Shown in pieces: positions 6,218 to 14,125 of a stretch of 21,414 bases of DNA (within the stretch, counting starts at the first letter, position 1; each line of letters starts with the position of its first letter). Under the pieces are notes generated by a model. The model had not been told where the DNA came from. It saw nothing but the letters and a program-made list of their open reading frames with translations, and ran no database searches. The stretch lies in NCBI GenBank assembly GCA_964587515.1, contig CAZPMO010000077.1, positions 1 through 21,414 of the forward strand, given 5' to 3'. The DNA is from CAZPMO01 sp964587515 (GTDB taxonomy: Bacteria; Pseudomonadota; Alphaproteobacteria; MPNO01). The position numbers and the translations under genes are program-made.

Positions 6218-7828
6218 ATGCCCGATTTCGCCTATCACGAGATGTTTCCCCTCGGTCCCGACGACACGCCCTATCGCAAGATCACCTCTGATCATGTCGC
6301 GGTCGAAAGTTTCAACGGCGCCGATATGCTGAGCGTCGCGCCCGAGGCGTTGCGGGCGCTGTCGGAAGAGGCATTCGGCGACATCGCGCATTTCCTGCGG
6401 CCCGGGCATCTGAAACAGCTGCGCGCCATCCTCGACGACCCCGAGGCCTCGTCGAACGACCGCTTCGTCGCGCTGGATCTGCTGAAGAACGTCAATATCT
6501 CGGCCGGCGGCGTCCTGCCCATGTGCCAAGATACCGGCACCGCGATCATCATGGGCAAGAAGGGCGAGCGCGTCTTTACCGGCGGTATCGACGAGGCGGC
6601 GCTGAGCGCCGGGGCGCGCGACGCCTATACATCGCGCAATCTGCGCTATTCCAACGTCTCGCCCATGTCCATGTATCAGGAGGTCAACACCGGCGACAAC
6701 ATGCCGGCGCAGGTCGAGATCTACGCGACGCCGGGCGACGAATACAAATTCCTGTTCATCGCCAAGGGCGGCGGCTCGGCCAATAAATCTTTTCTGTTTC
6801 AGGAAACCCCGGCGACCCTGAACCCCGAACGCATGATGGCCTTCCTCGACCAGAAAATCCGCTCGCTGGGCACCGCGGCCTGTCCGCCTTATCACCTCGC
6901 TGTGGTGGTCGGCGGCACCTCGGCCGAACTCACCCTGAAGACCGCCAAGCTCGCCAGCACCCATTATCTCGACGCTCTGCCGCGTCATGGCGGCGACAAG
7001 GGCCAGGCCTATCGCGACGAGGAGATGGAAGCCGAGATTCTGGGGATCACGCGCGAGATGGGCATCGGCGCGCAGTTCGGCGGCAAGTATTTCTGTCACG
7101 ACGTGCGTGTGATTCGCCTGCCGCGCCACGGCGCCTCGCTGCCCATCGCGATCGGCGTGTCGTGCTCGGCCGACCGCCAGGCGCTCGGCAAGATCACCCG
7201 CGACGGCGTCTTCCTGGAGCAGCTCGAGACCAACCCGGCACAGTATCTGCCCGAGATCGATGATACGGCGTTCGACGGCGAGGTGGTGGCGATCGACCTC
7301 ACGCGGCCCATGGACGAGATCCGCAAGTCGCTTTCCGCCCACCCCATCAAGACGCGACTGTCGCTGACCGGGCCGCTGATCGTGGCGCGCGATTCGGCCC
7401 ACGCCCGCATCAAGGCGCGGCTCGACGCCGGTGACGGGCTGCCCGATTATCTGAAGGATCACGCGGTCTATTACGCCGGCCCGGCCAAGAAACCGGAAGG
7501 CTATGCCTCGGGCTCCTTCGGCCCGACCACCGCCGGGCGCATGGATTCCTTCGTCGATCAGTTCCAGGCCGCCGGCGGCTCCATGGTGATGCTGGCCAAG
7601 GGCAACCGCTCGCCGCAGGTGACGGCGGCCTGCAAGGCGCATGGCGGGTTCTATCTGGGCTCGATCGGCGGCCCGGCGGCGCGGCTCGCCCAGGACTGCA
7701 TCCGCAAGGTGGAACTGGTCGAGTTCGAGGATCTCGGCATGGAGGCGGTGTGGCGCATCGAGGTCGAGGACTTTCCCGCCTTCATCGTGGTCGACGATAA
7801 GGGCAACGATTTCTTCCAGAACCTGTGA
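6218..7828 (+). CDS. fumA: Class I fumarate hydratase ([4Fe-4S])
   Basis: A 536-residue oxygen-sensitive fumarase that interconverts fumarate and malate in the TCA cycle. It aligns along its whole length with E. coli FumA. The three cluster cysteines are Cys103 (LPMCQDTGTA), Cys222 (AACPPYH) and Cys316 (GVSCSADR); their spacings of 119 and 94 match those of characterised class I fumarases. Other landmarks are AKGGGSANK, GAQFGGKYF, RLPRHGAS, GSFGPTTAGRMD, MLAKGNRS and the end EDFPAFIVVDDKGNDFF. The ATG at 6218 follows GGAG at 6207-6210 and is where similarity begins; the frame is open upstream, but that part overlaps sspB. It lacks the short Cys-containing tail of E. coli FumA. It ends overlapping the next gene by four bases. 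Confidence 0.97.
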   Translation: MPDFAYHEMFPLGPDDTPYRKITSDHVAVESFNGADMLSVAPEALRALSEEAFGDIAHFLRPGHLKQLRAILDDPEASSNDRFVALDLLKNVNISAGGVLPMCQDTGTAIIMGKKGERVFTGGIDEAALSAGARDAYTSRNLRYSNVSPMSMYQEVNTGDNMPAQVEIYATPGDEYKFLFIAKGGGSANKSFLFQETPATLNPERMMAFLDQKIRSLGTAACPPYHLAVVVGGTSAELTLKTAKLASTHYLDALPRHGGDKGQAYRDEEMEAEILGITREMGIGAQFGGKYFCHDVRVIRLPRHGASLPIAIGVSCSADRQALGKITRDGVFLEQLETNPAQYLPEIDDTAFDGEVVAIDLTRPMDEIRKSLSAHPIKTRLSLTGPLIVARDSAHARIKARLDAGDGLPDYLKDHAVYYAGPAKKPEGYASGSFGPTTAGRMDSFVDQFQAAGGSMVMLAKGNRSPQVTAACKAHGGFYLGSIGGPAARLAQDCIRKVELVEFEDLGMEAVWRIEVEDFPAFIVVDDKGNDFFQNL

Positions 7829-8358
7829 CTACCGCGTCCGACGAATACGTCCTTCCCGATCTGCTGGCGCCGGGGCTGGTGACCATCTTCTGCGGCTCGG
7901 CGGTGGGCGCCGCCTCGGCGCGGCGCGGCTATCCCTATGCCGGACCGGGCAACAAGTTCTGGCCGATGCTGGCCGAGACGGGTTTTACGCCGCGCCGCCT
8001 CGCGCCGGAGGAATATCGGGACTTGCTGGATTTCGGTATCGGGCTGACCGACATCAACAAGATCCAGTCCGGCGCCGATTCCGATCTCACCAAGGCGGGC
8101 GACGATCCGGGCGCGCTGATCGCGAAGATCGAGCGCTATAAGCCCCGGTTGGTGGCTTTCGCCGCCAAGCGCCCGGCCCAGGTGGTGGTGCGCCACGCCT
8201 TCGGCCGCGCCCAGGTGAGCTATGGTCTGCAGGAAGAGCGCATCGGCGAGACGCGCCTGTTCGTGATGCCCTCGCCGTCGGGCCTCGCGATCCGCTGGTG
8301 GGACGCGGCGCTCTGGCGTCAGGCCGCCGATCTGCACCGCGAATTGGGCCGGAACTGA
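7825..8358 (+). CDS. mug: Mug/TDG-family DNA glycosylase with altered active-site motif
   Basis: A 177-residue protein. It follows E. coli Mug through the fold: VTIFCGSAVGAASARRG, then YPYAGPGNKFWPML (the HPANRFW region of Mug), the LLDFGIGLTDINK helix and PSPSGL (149-154), which corresponds to the NPSGL loop that wedges into DNA. Mug enzymes remove uracil or ethenocytosine from mismatched base pairs. The first motif is CGSAVG (23-28), where Mug/TDG have CGINPG, so the catalytic Asn is replaced by Ala26; the product may use another residue or have different specificity. The GTG start at 7825 overlaps the fumarase TGA (GTGA), so translation is probably coupled. The family is firm; the activity is open. 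Confidence 0.85.
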   Translation: MTTASDEYVLPDLLAPGLVTIFCGSAVGAASARRGYPYAGPGNKFWPMLAETGFTPRRLAPEEYRDLLDFGIGLTDINKIQSGADSDLTKAGDDPGALIAKIERYKPRLVAFAAKRPAQVVVRHAFGRAQVSYGLQEERIGETRLFVMPSPSGLAIRWWDAALWRQAADLHRELGRN

Positions 8359-8365
8359 TTGCCCC

Positions 8366-8752
8366 TCAATCGAGGGCGACGACGGCTTCGATTTCGATCA
8401 TCATTTCGGGGCTGGCGAGGCGCGACACCTCGACCAGGGTCGCGGCCGGCTTGTCGATATAGTAGCGGTCCGACGCGCGCCGCGCCCGCAGATAGGAATC
8501 CATGTCGGTGACGTAAATGGTGTATTTGATCACCCGCGAGAATTCGGCGCCGGCGGCTTCCAGGATGTCGCCGAGATTCTTCCACACCTGATCGATCTGC
8601 GCCGTCATGTCGCCGAGCCCGACCACATTTCCGTCGCCGTCGCGCGCCACGATGCCCGACGTATGCAGCGTCCGTCCCGAGGACACCACCCCCATGCCGT
8701 GAAGAATGGTGTCCTCCCAGCGTTTCCCCGTCGATATGCGCTCGATGCTCAC
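8366..8752 (-). CDS. RidA/YjgF-family protein 1
   Basis: A 128-residue protein of the YjgF/YER057c/UK114 family, which forms trimers with ligand sites between subunits. The central VVSSGRTLHTSGIVARD, TAQIDQVWKNLGDILEAAGAE and the C-terminal TLVEVSRL with MMIEIEAVV are recognisable. Deaminating RidA enzymes carry an Arg in PAR-x-x-VE; here the position is Ala104 (KPAATLVEV), so imine deamination of the RidA kind is unlikely. The GTG start at 8752 has AGGAG seven bases upstream. It converges on the mug gene (seven-base gap) and diverges from the hydroxylase operon across 66 bases. It differs substantially from the second family member at 9619. Confidence 0.88.
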   Translation of the reverse strand: MSIERISTGKRWEDTILHGMGVVSSGRTLHTSGIVARDGDGNVVGLGDMTAQIDQVWKNLGDILEAAGAEFSRVIKYTIYVTDMDSYLRARRASDRYYIDKPAATLVEVSRLASPEMMIEIEAVVALD

Positions 8753-8818
8753 GTGATCGCTCCTATTCGGTCGGAAAATGTTCTAAACTCCACGCAAGAA
8801 TAACATCGGGAGCCCGCC

Positions 8819-9622
8819 ATGACACAGGTGATGACAGGACCGGAGCGCACGGCGCACGAGATCGCGTACCAGCGGAAATTCCGCCAGCGCTTCGTTGAAA
8901 ACACCCCCGGCTGGTACCGGGGCGAAATGCATCTCGCTTTTACCCTGGTGGTCGCCGGCGGCACCGCCGTCTGGACCTGGCTGTCCATCGAGAACGCGAC
9001 CACCTGGGAATGGCTGCTGATCGCGCCGATCTTCCTGTTCGGCAACTGGTGCGAATGGGCCGGCCACCGCTGGCTGCTGCACAAGCCGGTCAAGGGTCTG
9101 GAGATGATCTACAAGCGCCACGCCGGCGTCCATCACCAGTTCTTCACCAACCACGATCTCAGCTATCGCGGCCAGAAGGAATGGCGCGCGCTGCTGTTCC
9201 CGCCGTTCGCGCCGATCGCCTTCCTGCTGGCCGCCGCGCCGGCGGCGCTGATCCTGTGGGCCATCTGGTCGGCCAACGCCGGGCTGATCGTGATGTTCAC
9301 CATGGGCGCCTATTTCATTATGTACGAAGGGCTCCATACCTCGGCCCATCTGCGCGGCCCACTGTGGACCTGGCTGAATTACGTGCCGCTGATCAACACG
9401 GTGCGATTCCTGCACATCACCCATCACGATCTCGGCTACATGCAGACCCGCAACTTCAACCTCACCTTCCCGATCTGCGATGCGCTGTTCGGCACCTCCG
9501 ACCTGGACCGGGGATTGATCGGCACCCTGTTCAACGGCGAAAACCGAAAATACATGCGCTCCGACCTGCAACCCGACACGCCGCCCGGCGATGTGGGCGA
9601 AGCCGCGGAGGCGGGCCCATGA
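8819..9622 (+). CDS. Membrane fatty acid hydroxylase / sterol desaturase superfamily protein
   Basis: A 267-residue integral membrane di-iron protein. The histidine clusters that hold the two irons are all present: HRWLLH (HxxxH, near 83), RHAGVHH (HxxxHH, near 100) and HITHH (HxxHH, near 200), with further His in HTSAH. Hydrophobic segments lie at about 40-60, 64-80, 130-150 and 153-170. Family members hydroxylate or desaturate lipids, sterols or carotenoids using O2; the substrate is not evident. The ATG at 8819 follows GGGAG. It ends in a four-base ATGA overlap with the second RidA-like gene, which suggests one transcript and coupled translation. The superfamily is firm and the substrate unknown. 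Confidence 0.9.
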   Translation: MTQVMTGPERTAHEIAYQRKFRQRFVENTPGWYRGEMHLAFTLVVAGGTAVWTWLSIENATTWEWLLIAPIFLFGNWCEWAGHRWLLHKPVKGLEMIYKRHAGVHHQFFTNHDLSYRGQKEWRALLFPPFAPIAFLLAAAPAALILWAIWSANAGLIVMFTMGAYFIMYEGLHTSAHLRGPLWTWLNYVPLINTVRFLHITHHDLGYMQTRNFNLTFPICDALFGTSDLDRGLIGTLFNGENRKYMRSDLQPDTPPGDVGEAAEAGP

Positions 9623-10011
9623 CCACGCGCAAGGAAATCCGCCTGCCCGAGCTCGGCCCGCCGGTTAGCCACTACACCGACGCGGTGCGGTTCGGGAACC
9701 TGGTGTTCGTCTCCGGCCTTGTCTCGGTCGACGGCGAGGGCAGGGTGCTGCACAAGGGCGACGTGGTCGGCCAAGCGCGCAAGATCTTCGAGAACATGGC
9801 GACGCTGCTGGAGACCGAGGGCTGTGGGCTCGGCGATGTGCTGAAAGTCACCGTCTTCCTGCGCAACATGGAAGACCGGGCGAAGATCAACCCGGTGCGC
9901 CAGGAGGTATTCGGCGACACCCGTCCGGCCTCGACGCTGGTCGAGATCGCCAAGCTGGTCGATCCCGACATGCTGATCGAGATCGAAGCGGTCGCCGGTG
10001 TCCCCGAGTAG
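9619..10011 (+). CDS. RidA/YjgF-family protein 2
   Basis: A 130-residue YjgF-family protein: FGNLVFVSGLVSVDGEG (family beta-strand), QARKIFENMATLLETEG, VLKVTVFLRNMED, and the C-terminal STLVEIAKL with MLIEIEAVA. As in its neighbour, the arginine used by deaminating RidA is missing from its usual place: Ser105 in RPASTLVEI, although an Arg lies three residues earlier. The ATG at 9619 overlaps the hydroxylase stop (ATGA). This start is chosen because the family homology begins there, while the frame is open much further upstream inside the hydroxylase gene. The nitroreductase follows after 15 bases. A role in hydrolysing a reactive intermediate of the operon's pathway is an inference. Confidence 0.9.
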   Translation: MTTRKEIRLPELGPPVSHYTDAVRFGNLVFVSGLVSVDGEGRVLHKGDVVGQARKIFENMATLLETEGCGLGDVLKVTVFLRNMEDRAKINPVRQEVFGDTRPASTLVEIAKLVDPDMLIEIEAVAGVPE

Positions 10012-10026
10012 GAAAGGCGAAGAAGC

Positions 10027-10863
10027 ATGACCACCATCGCGGAAATGATCGACCGGCGCTACGCCATGGCGGCGGGTATTGAGGGCCTCGAGGCGGCGGA
10101 GAACGAGACGGTGAGGGGGCTCCTCTCGCGACGCTCGATCCGGCGTTATACCGAACAGCCCGTCGACGACGCGCTGCTCGATGTGCTGCTGGCGTGCGCG
10201 CAGTCGGCGCCCACCAAATCCAACCTCCAGCAATATTCCATCGTGGTGGTGCGCGATCCGGCCCAGCGCAAGCGGCTCGCCGCGCTGTGCCCGGAGACCG
10301 GCCAGATGGAGCACTGCCCGGCGCTGCTGGTATTCTGCGCCGATACGCGGCGCAACCGGCGGATCGCCGAGATGCGCGGCCACGATTACGCCAACAACAA
10401 CATGGACACCTTCCTGAACGCGGTGGTCGATTCCGCGATCGTCATGCAGTGCTTCATCACGGCCGCCGAAGGCTCCGGGCTCGGTTGCGCCGCGATCAGC
10501 CAGGTCCGGAACCGCATCGAGGAATACTCCGACGTGCTCGGCTTGCCCGACGGCGTGTTTCCAATTTCGGGGCTGACCATGGGCTGGCCGGCGGTCGAGG
10601 GCTATGTCAACCAGCGTCTGCCGGCGAGCGTCGTGGTCCACCGCGACCGCTATGACGAGAGCGCGCTGGAAGAAGAGATCGCGGCCTATGACAAGCGCCG
10701 CCACGACATCCGCGCGGTGCCGCCGGAAAGCCAGCGCCATACCGACAAATACGGCGTGCTCGAGGTCTACGCCTGGTCGGAGAACGTCGCCCGCCAGCTC
10801 TCGGTCCCCGAACGCGCCGGGTTCCGCGATTTCCTGAAATCACGCGGCTTCGATCTGGCTTGA
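10027..10863 (+). CDS. Nitroreductase-family FMN oxidoreductase
   Basis: A 278-residue flavin protein. RRSIRRYTEQPVDDALLDVLL (35-55), AQSAPTKSNLQQYSIVVVRD (FMN and dimer contact region), the helix FLNAVVDSAIVMQCFITAAEGSGLGCAAIS, and the ISGLTMGWP loop followed by RLP identify the NfsA/FRP-like nitroreductase superfamily. These reduce nitro groups, quinones or flavins with NAD(P)H. The C-terminal 70 residues form the extension usual in the NfsA branch. A purine-rich site (AGGAAAGG, GAAG) precedes the ATG at 10027. Third gene of the hydroxylase-RidA-nitroreductase set; it could provide reduced cofactor or act on an intermediate. Substrate unknown. Confidence 0.9.
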   Translation: MTTIAEMIDRRYAMAAGIEGLEAAENETVRGLLSRRSIRRYTEQPVDDALLDVLLACAQSAPTKSNLQQYSIVVVRDPAQRKRLAALCPETGQMEHCPALLVFCADTRRNRRIAEMRGHDYANNNMDTFLNAVVDSAIVMQCFITAAEGSGLGCAAISQVRNRIEEYSDVLGLPDGVFPISGLTMGWPAVEGYVNQRLPASVVVHRDRYDESALEEEIAAYDKRRHDIRAVPPESQRHTDKYGVLEVYAWSENVARQLSVPERAGFRDFLKSRGFDLA

Positions 10864-10886
10864 CGGGCGGGTCCCCGACCCGCCCG
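10864..10886. terminator. GC-rich hairpin between convergent nitroreductase and purB genes
   Basis: CGGGCGGGT (10864-10872) pairs perfectly with ACCCGCCCG (10878-10886) around a five-base loop, filling the gap between the two convergent stop codons. Its position fits a two-way terminator, but neither strand has a T tract, so it would act as a weak or protein-dependent one or only protect 3' ends. Confidence 0.45.
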
Positions 10887-10887
10887 C

Positions 10888-12186
10888 CTAAGCCTTCCCG
10901 AACACGCGGGCGAAGATGGTGTCGACGTGGCTTGTGTGATAGCCGAGGTCGAACAGGGATTCGATGTCGGCGGCGTCCAAATGCGCGGCCACGTCCTTGT
11001 CCGCCTTCAGCGCGGCCAGGAAATCGCCGCCTTTTTCCCACACACCCATGGCGTTGCGCTGCACCGCGGCATAGGCGTCCTCGCGGCTCATGCCCGCCTG
11101 GGTCAGGGCCAGCAGCACGCGCTGGGAATGCACCAGCCCGCCCAGCGCGTCCAGATTACGCCGCATCATGTCCGGGTACACCACCAGCTTCTCGATCACC
11201 CCGGTCAACCGCGCCAGCAGGAAATCGAGGGTGACGGTGGCGTCCGGGCCGATCATGCGCTCGACAGAGGAGTGCGAGATATCGCGCTCGTGCCACAGTG
11301 CGACGTTCTCCATCGCGGGCAGCGCATATGAGCGCACCATGCGCGCGAGTCCCGTGATGTTCTCGGTCAGCACCGGATTCCGCTTGTGCGGCATGGCGGA
11401 CGAGCCCTTCTGACCGGGCGCGAAATATTCCTCCGCCTCGCGAACTTCGGTGCGTTGCAGGTGGCGAATCTCGACGGCGAGGCGCTCCGCCGAGCTTGCG
11501 ATCACCGCCAGCGTCGCGAAATACATCGCGTGACGGTCGCGCGGGATCACCTGGGTCGAAACCGGCTCGACCGCGAGCCCCAGCTTCGCCGCCACATGGG
11601 CTTCGACGCGCGGGTCTATATTGGCGAAGGTGCCGACCGCGCCGGAGATGGCGCAGCTTGCGATGTCGGCGCGCGCCGCCGCCAGCCGTTCGCGGTCGCG
11701 GGCGAATTCCGCGTAATGGCCGGCGAGTTTCAGCCCGAACGTGGTGGGCTCGGCGTGGATGGCGTGGCTGCGCCCGATGCAGAGCGTGTCCTTGTGCTCG
11801 CGCGCGCGCCTCTCCAGCGCCGCCAGCAGCGCGTCGATGTCGGCGATCAGGATATCGGCGGCGCGGGTGAGTTGCACCGCGAGGCAGGTGTCGAGCACAT
11901 CCGACGACGTCATCCCCTGGTGCACGAAGCGCGCCTCGGGTCCGACATGCTCGGCGAGGTTGGTCAGGAAGGCGATCACGTCGTGGCGGGTCTCGCGCTC
12001 GATCTCGTCGATGCGCGCGACCTCGAAGGCGCCGCGCTCCCACACCGCCTTGGCGGCCTCGACGGGAATCACGCCGATCTCGGCCTGGGCGTCGCAGGCA
12101 TGGGCCTCGATTTCGAACCAGATGCGGAACTTGGTCTCGGGCGACCAGATTTCCGACATTTCCGGGCGCGAATAGCGGGGGATCAT
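10888..12186 (-). CDS. purB: Adenylosuccinate lyase
   Basis: A 432-residue enzyme that splits SAICAR to AICAR and adenylosuccinate to AMP in purine synthesis. It carries the fumarase/aspartase superfamily signature GSSAMPHKRNP in the mobile loop, with the catalytic Ser at about residue 262. Upstream are TRHDV (66-70), GMTSSD (91-96) and GRSHAIHAEPTTFG with the catalytic His at 144. Length and order match the B. subtilis-type enzyme. The ATG at 12186 is chosen because homology begins MIPRYSRPEMSEIW; an open extension to 12246 is not conserved in character. A ten-base palindrome, GGAACGTTCC (12187-12196), sits directly upstream of the start codon. Divergent from the aminotransferase. Confidence 0.97.
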   Translation of the reverse strand: MIPRYSRPEMSEIWSPETKFRIWFEIEAHACDAQAEIGVIPVEAAKAVWERGAFEVARIDEIERETRHDVIAFLTNLAEHVGPEARFVHQGMTSSDVLDTCLAVQLTRAADILIADIDALLAALERRAREHKDTLCIGRSHAIHAEPTTFGLKLAGHYAEFARDRERLAAARADIASCAISGAVGTFANIDPRVEAHVAAKLGLAVEPVSTQVIPRDRHAMYFATLAVIASSAERLAVEIRHLQRTEVREAEEYFAPGQKGSSAMPHKRNPVLTENITGLARMVRSYALPAMENVALWHERDISHSSVERMIGPDATVTLDFLLARLTGVIEKLVVYPDMMRRNLDALGGLVHSQRVLLALTQAGMSREDAYAAVQRNAMGVWEKGGDFLAALKADKDVAAHLDAADIESLFDLGYHTSHVDTIFARVFGKA

Positions 12187-12297
12187 GGAACGTTCCCGAA
12201 TGCTGTGAACCAGAACCGGGTGTACCAGAAAATCCCCGACTCGCAAACGCGGGTGGTCCGGATATTGTGACGCGCGGCCGGACGGATCGTGCTATCG

Positions 12298-13581
12298 ATG
12301 CATGACGACAACAAGAATTGCATTCCAATCCCAGAGGCGCCGACCGTGGCATTCGACTATACATCCGCATTCCGTCCCGACCTGCCGGCCCCGCGCGAGC
12401 GCTGGAACGGTTTTCCCCCGTACAATTTCGTCGGCGGCGATAACGACTCCGACGCGGTTCCCGTTGAAGATTTTATCGCCGCGTCGCAAAGCGTGCTGGC
12501 GCGGGAAGGACACACGCTTGCGGCCTATGGGCTGTCGAGCGGGCCGCAGGGGTACAGGCCGTTGCGCGAGTTTCTCGCGGCGTCGCTGAACGTGCGCGCG
12601 GGGATGCGCCAGACGGCGGACGATATCCTGATCGTCTCCGGATCGTTGCAGGCGCTGGATCTGGTCAACGCGGTGTTTCTTTCGCCCGGCGACACGGTGG
12701 TCCTTGAGGAAGCGAACTATCACGGCACCCTGGCGCGTCTTGACCGCGCCGGCGTGCGCCGTGTCGGCGTGCCGCTCGACGGGGACGGCATGCGCATGGA
12801 CGCCCTCGCCGGAATCCTCGAACGTCTGAAGGCCGAGGGCACGAAGCCGAAATATATTTACACCATCCCGACCGTGCAGAACCCGACCGGCTCGATCCTG
12901 CCCGAAGCGCGGCGGCTGGAGCTGTTGCGGATCGCCCGCGACCATGACGTGCCGATCTTCGAGGACGATTGCTATGCCGACCTGACCTTTGACGGAAGCC
13001 GCCCCAGGGCAATCCGCGCGCTGGACGACCGCGGCCAGGTGATCTATTGCGGCTCGTTTTCCAAAACCATCGCGCCGGCTCTGCGCGTGGGATATTTGGT
13101 CGCGGAATGGGACGTGCTCTCCCGCCTGCTGGCGGTGAAATACGACGCGGGCTCGGGCGCGCTCGAACAGATGCTGCTGGCCGAATATTGCAGCGCCCAT
13201 TTCGATACGCACGTAACCACGCTTCAGGGCGTCCTGAAGTTCAAATGCGATACGATCATGGACGCGCTCGCGGCCGAATTCGGCACGGCCGCCGAATTTG
13301 CCGCGCCGAAGGGCGGGATTTTCATATGGGTCACCCTGCCGGATGCGGTGGACACGTCGCGTCTCGCCGACGTGGCGCTGGCCGAAGGCGTGGCTCTTAA
13401 TCCCGGCGCCGAATGGGTCGCCGATCCCGAAACCGGACGCAACAGTCTTCGTCTGTGTTTCGGGCATCCGTCGGAACGGGAAATTCGCGACGGCGTCGCG
13501 CGCCTCGCCGAAATATGTCATCGCGAGACGGGCATCCCCCTGCGAAGCGCCAATATCGGCCGACCACCGCCACGGGCATAG
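12298..13581 (+). CDS. PLP-dependent class I/II aminotransferase
   Basis: A 427-residue fold-type I enzyme without a DNA-binding domain. Visible elements are YGLSSGPQGYRPLREFLA (substrate and PLP entry), SGSLQALDL, NPTG near 195-198, DDCYADL (PLP nitrogen aspartate), GSFSKT with the PLP-binding Lys at about 256, LRVGYL and RLCFG (carboxylate Arg). It resembles LysN/AAT-like and MocR-catalytic-domain aminotransferases, such as 2-aminoadipate transaminase; the substrate is not clear. The start is uncertain: GTG 12289, ATG 12298 and GTG 12346 are all possible, and the last has AGAGG nearby. Transcribed divergently from purB, ending seven bases from the convergent GGCT-like gene. Confidence 0.9.
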   Translation: MHDDNKNCIPIPEAPTVAFDYTSAFRPDLPAPRERWNGFPPYNFVGGDNDSDAVPVEDFIAASQSVLAREGHTLAAYGLSSGPQGYRPLREFLAASLNVRAGMRQTADDILIVSGSLQALDLVNAVFLSPGDTVVLEEANYHGTLARLDRAGVRRVGVPLDGDGMRMDALAGILERLKAEGTKPKYIYTIPTVQNPTGSILPEARRLELLRIARDHDVPIFEDDCYADLTFDGSRPRAIRALDDRGQVIYCGSFSKTIAPALRVGYLVAEWDVLSRLLAVKYDAGSGALEQMLLAEYCSAHFDTHVTTLQGVLKFKCDTIMDALAAEFGTAAEFAAPKGGIFIWVTLPDAVDTSRLADVALAEGVALNPGAEWVADPETGRNSLRLCFGHPSEREIRDGVARLAEICHRETGIPLRSANIGRPPPRA

Positions 13582-13588
13582 CCGGCGC

Positions 13589-14125
13589 CTACTGAGCGTG
13601 GCGCACGGCGTCGAGATATCGGATGTAATGATCGGGCAGGGCGTGGGCGCGGGCGCCGTCGCGGAGCAGGGTGATATAACGCAGCGACGGCGCGCCATCA
13701 TGTTCGTTGCCGGGCGCCATATAAGTGATCGCCTCGATCGGGTTTTCATTGGGGTCGGCCACCGTGACGCGTTCATGGCGGTAGCGGCCGTGATTGGGGA
13801 TGCCTTCGGTGGCGTCGATGCGCAACATATCGGCAAGCGTCATGCGGTAGAGCACGCCCCATACGGTCCCGTCGGCATGGGGCTCGATATTGGCCGGGGC
13901 GGAGCGTCCGCGCGGCCGTCCATGGAGATTGAAGCGCAGGCGATAGCCGTCAAGTTTTCCGACACGCCATTCCATGGGGCGGACGCCGCGCCGGCCCGCC
14001 AGCACGGCCGTGTTCATGTTGGAGCCGAAGGAGAAATGCCAGACGAGGTCGTCGGGTCCGCCGTCGAGTTCGATACCAAAACGCCGGTAGCGCCGCTTTG
14101 TTCCGTGCCAACGGAGGCCGTTCAC
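13589..14125 (-). CDS. Gamma-glutamylcyclotransferase-like protein
   Basis: A 178-residue protein of the GGCT/AIG2 fold. Near the N-terminus WHFSFGSNMN gives the typical YGSNL-like substrate loop (with Phe in place of Tyr). The acid residue expected in the pocket is in RIDATEGIPNHGRYRH. GTVWGVLYRMT is the family's central strand. Members release 5-oxoproline from gamma-glutamyl amino acids or glutathione, though many proteins with this fold have other or unknown substrates. The GTG start at 14125 overlaps the stop of the upstream membrane protein gene (GTGA) and has GAGGA before it, so the longer open frame to 14482 is not used. Last gene of the long minus-strand run. Confidence 0.85.
   Translation of the reverse strand: MNGLRWHGTKRRYRRFGIELDGGPDDLVWHFSFGSNMNTAVLAGRRGVRPMEWRVGKLDGYRLRFNLHGRPRGRSAPANIEPHADGTVWGVLYRMTLADMLRIDATEGIPNHGRYRHERVTVADPNENPIEAITYMAPGNEHDGAPSLRYITLLRDGARAHALPDHYIRYLDAVRHAQ

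Noticed and set aside
5966..7642. A 558-codon minus-strand open frame opposite sspB and fumA
   Set aside because: It lies antisense to two clearly identified genes, is rich in Arg/Gly/Ala/His as expected of a GC-rich shadow frame, and shows no family motif.
9436..10740. A 434-codon minus-strand open frame opposite the hydroxylase, RidA-like and nitroreductase genes
   Set aside because: Shadow of three real genes; low-complexity composition and no recognisable domain.
12187..12196. Palindrome GGAACGTTCC beside the purB start as a regulator site
   Set aside because: A ten-base palindrome is expected by chance in a window this long, and it overlaps the ribosome binding region; no second copy or known operator match seen.
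12292..13836. A 514-codon minus-strand open frame opposite the aminotransferase
   Set aside because: Antisense to a gene with complete PLP-enzyme motifs; no domain of its own.
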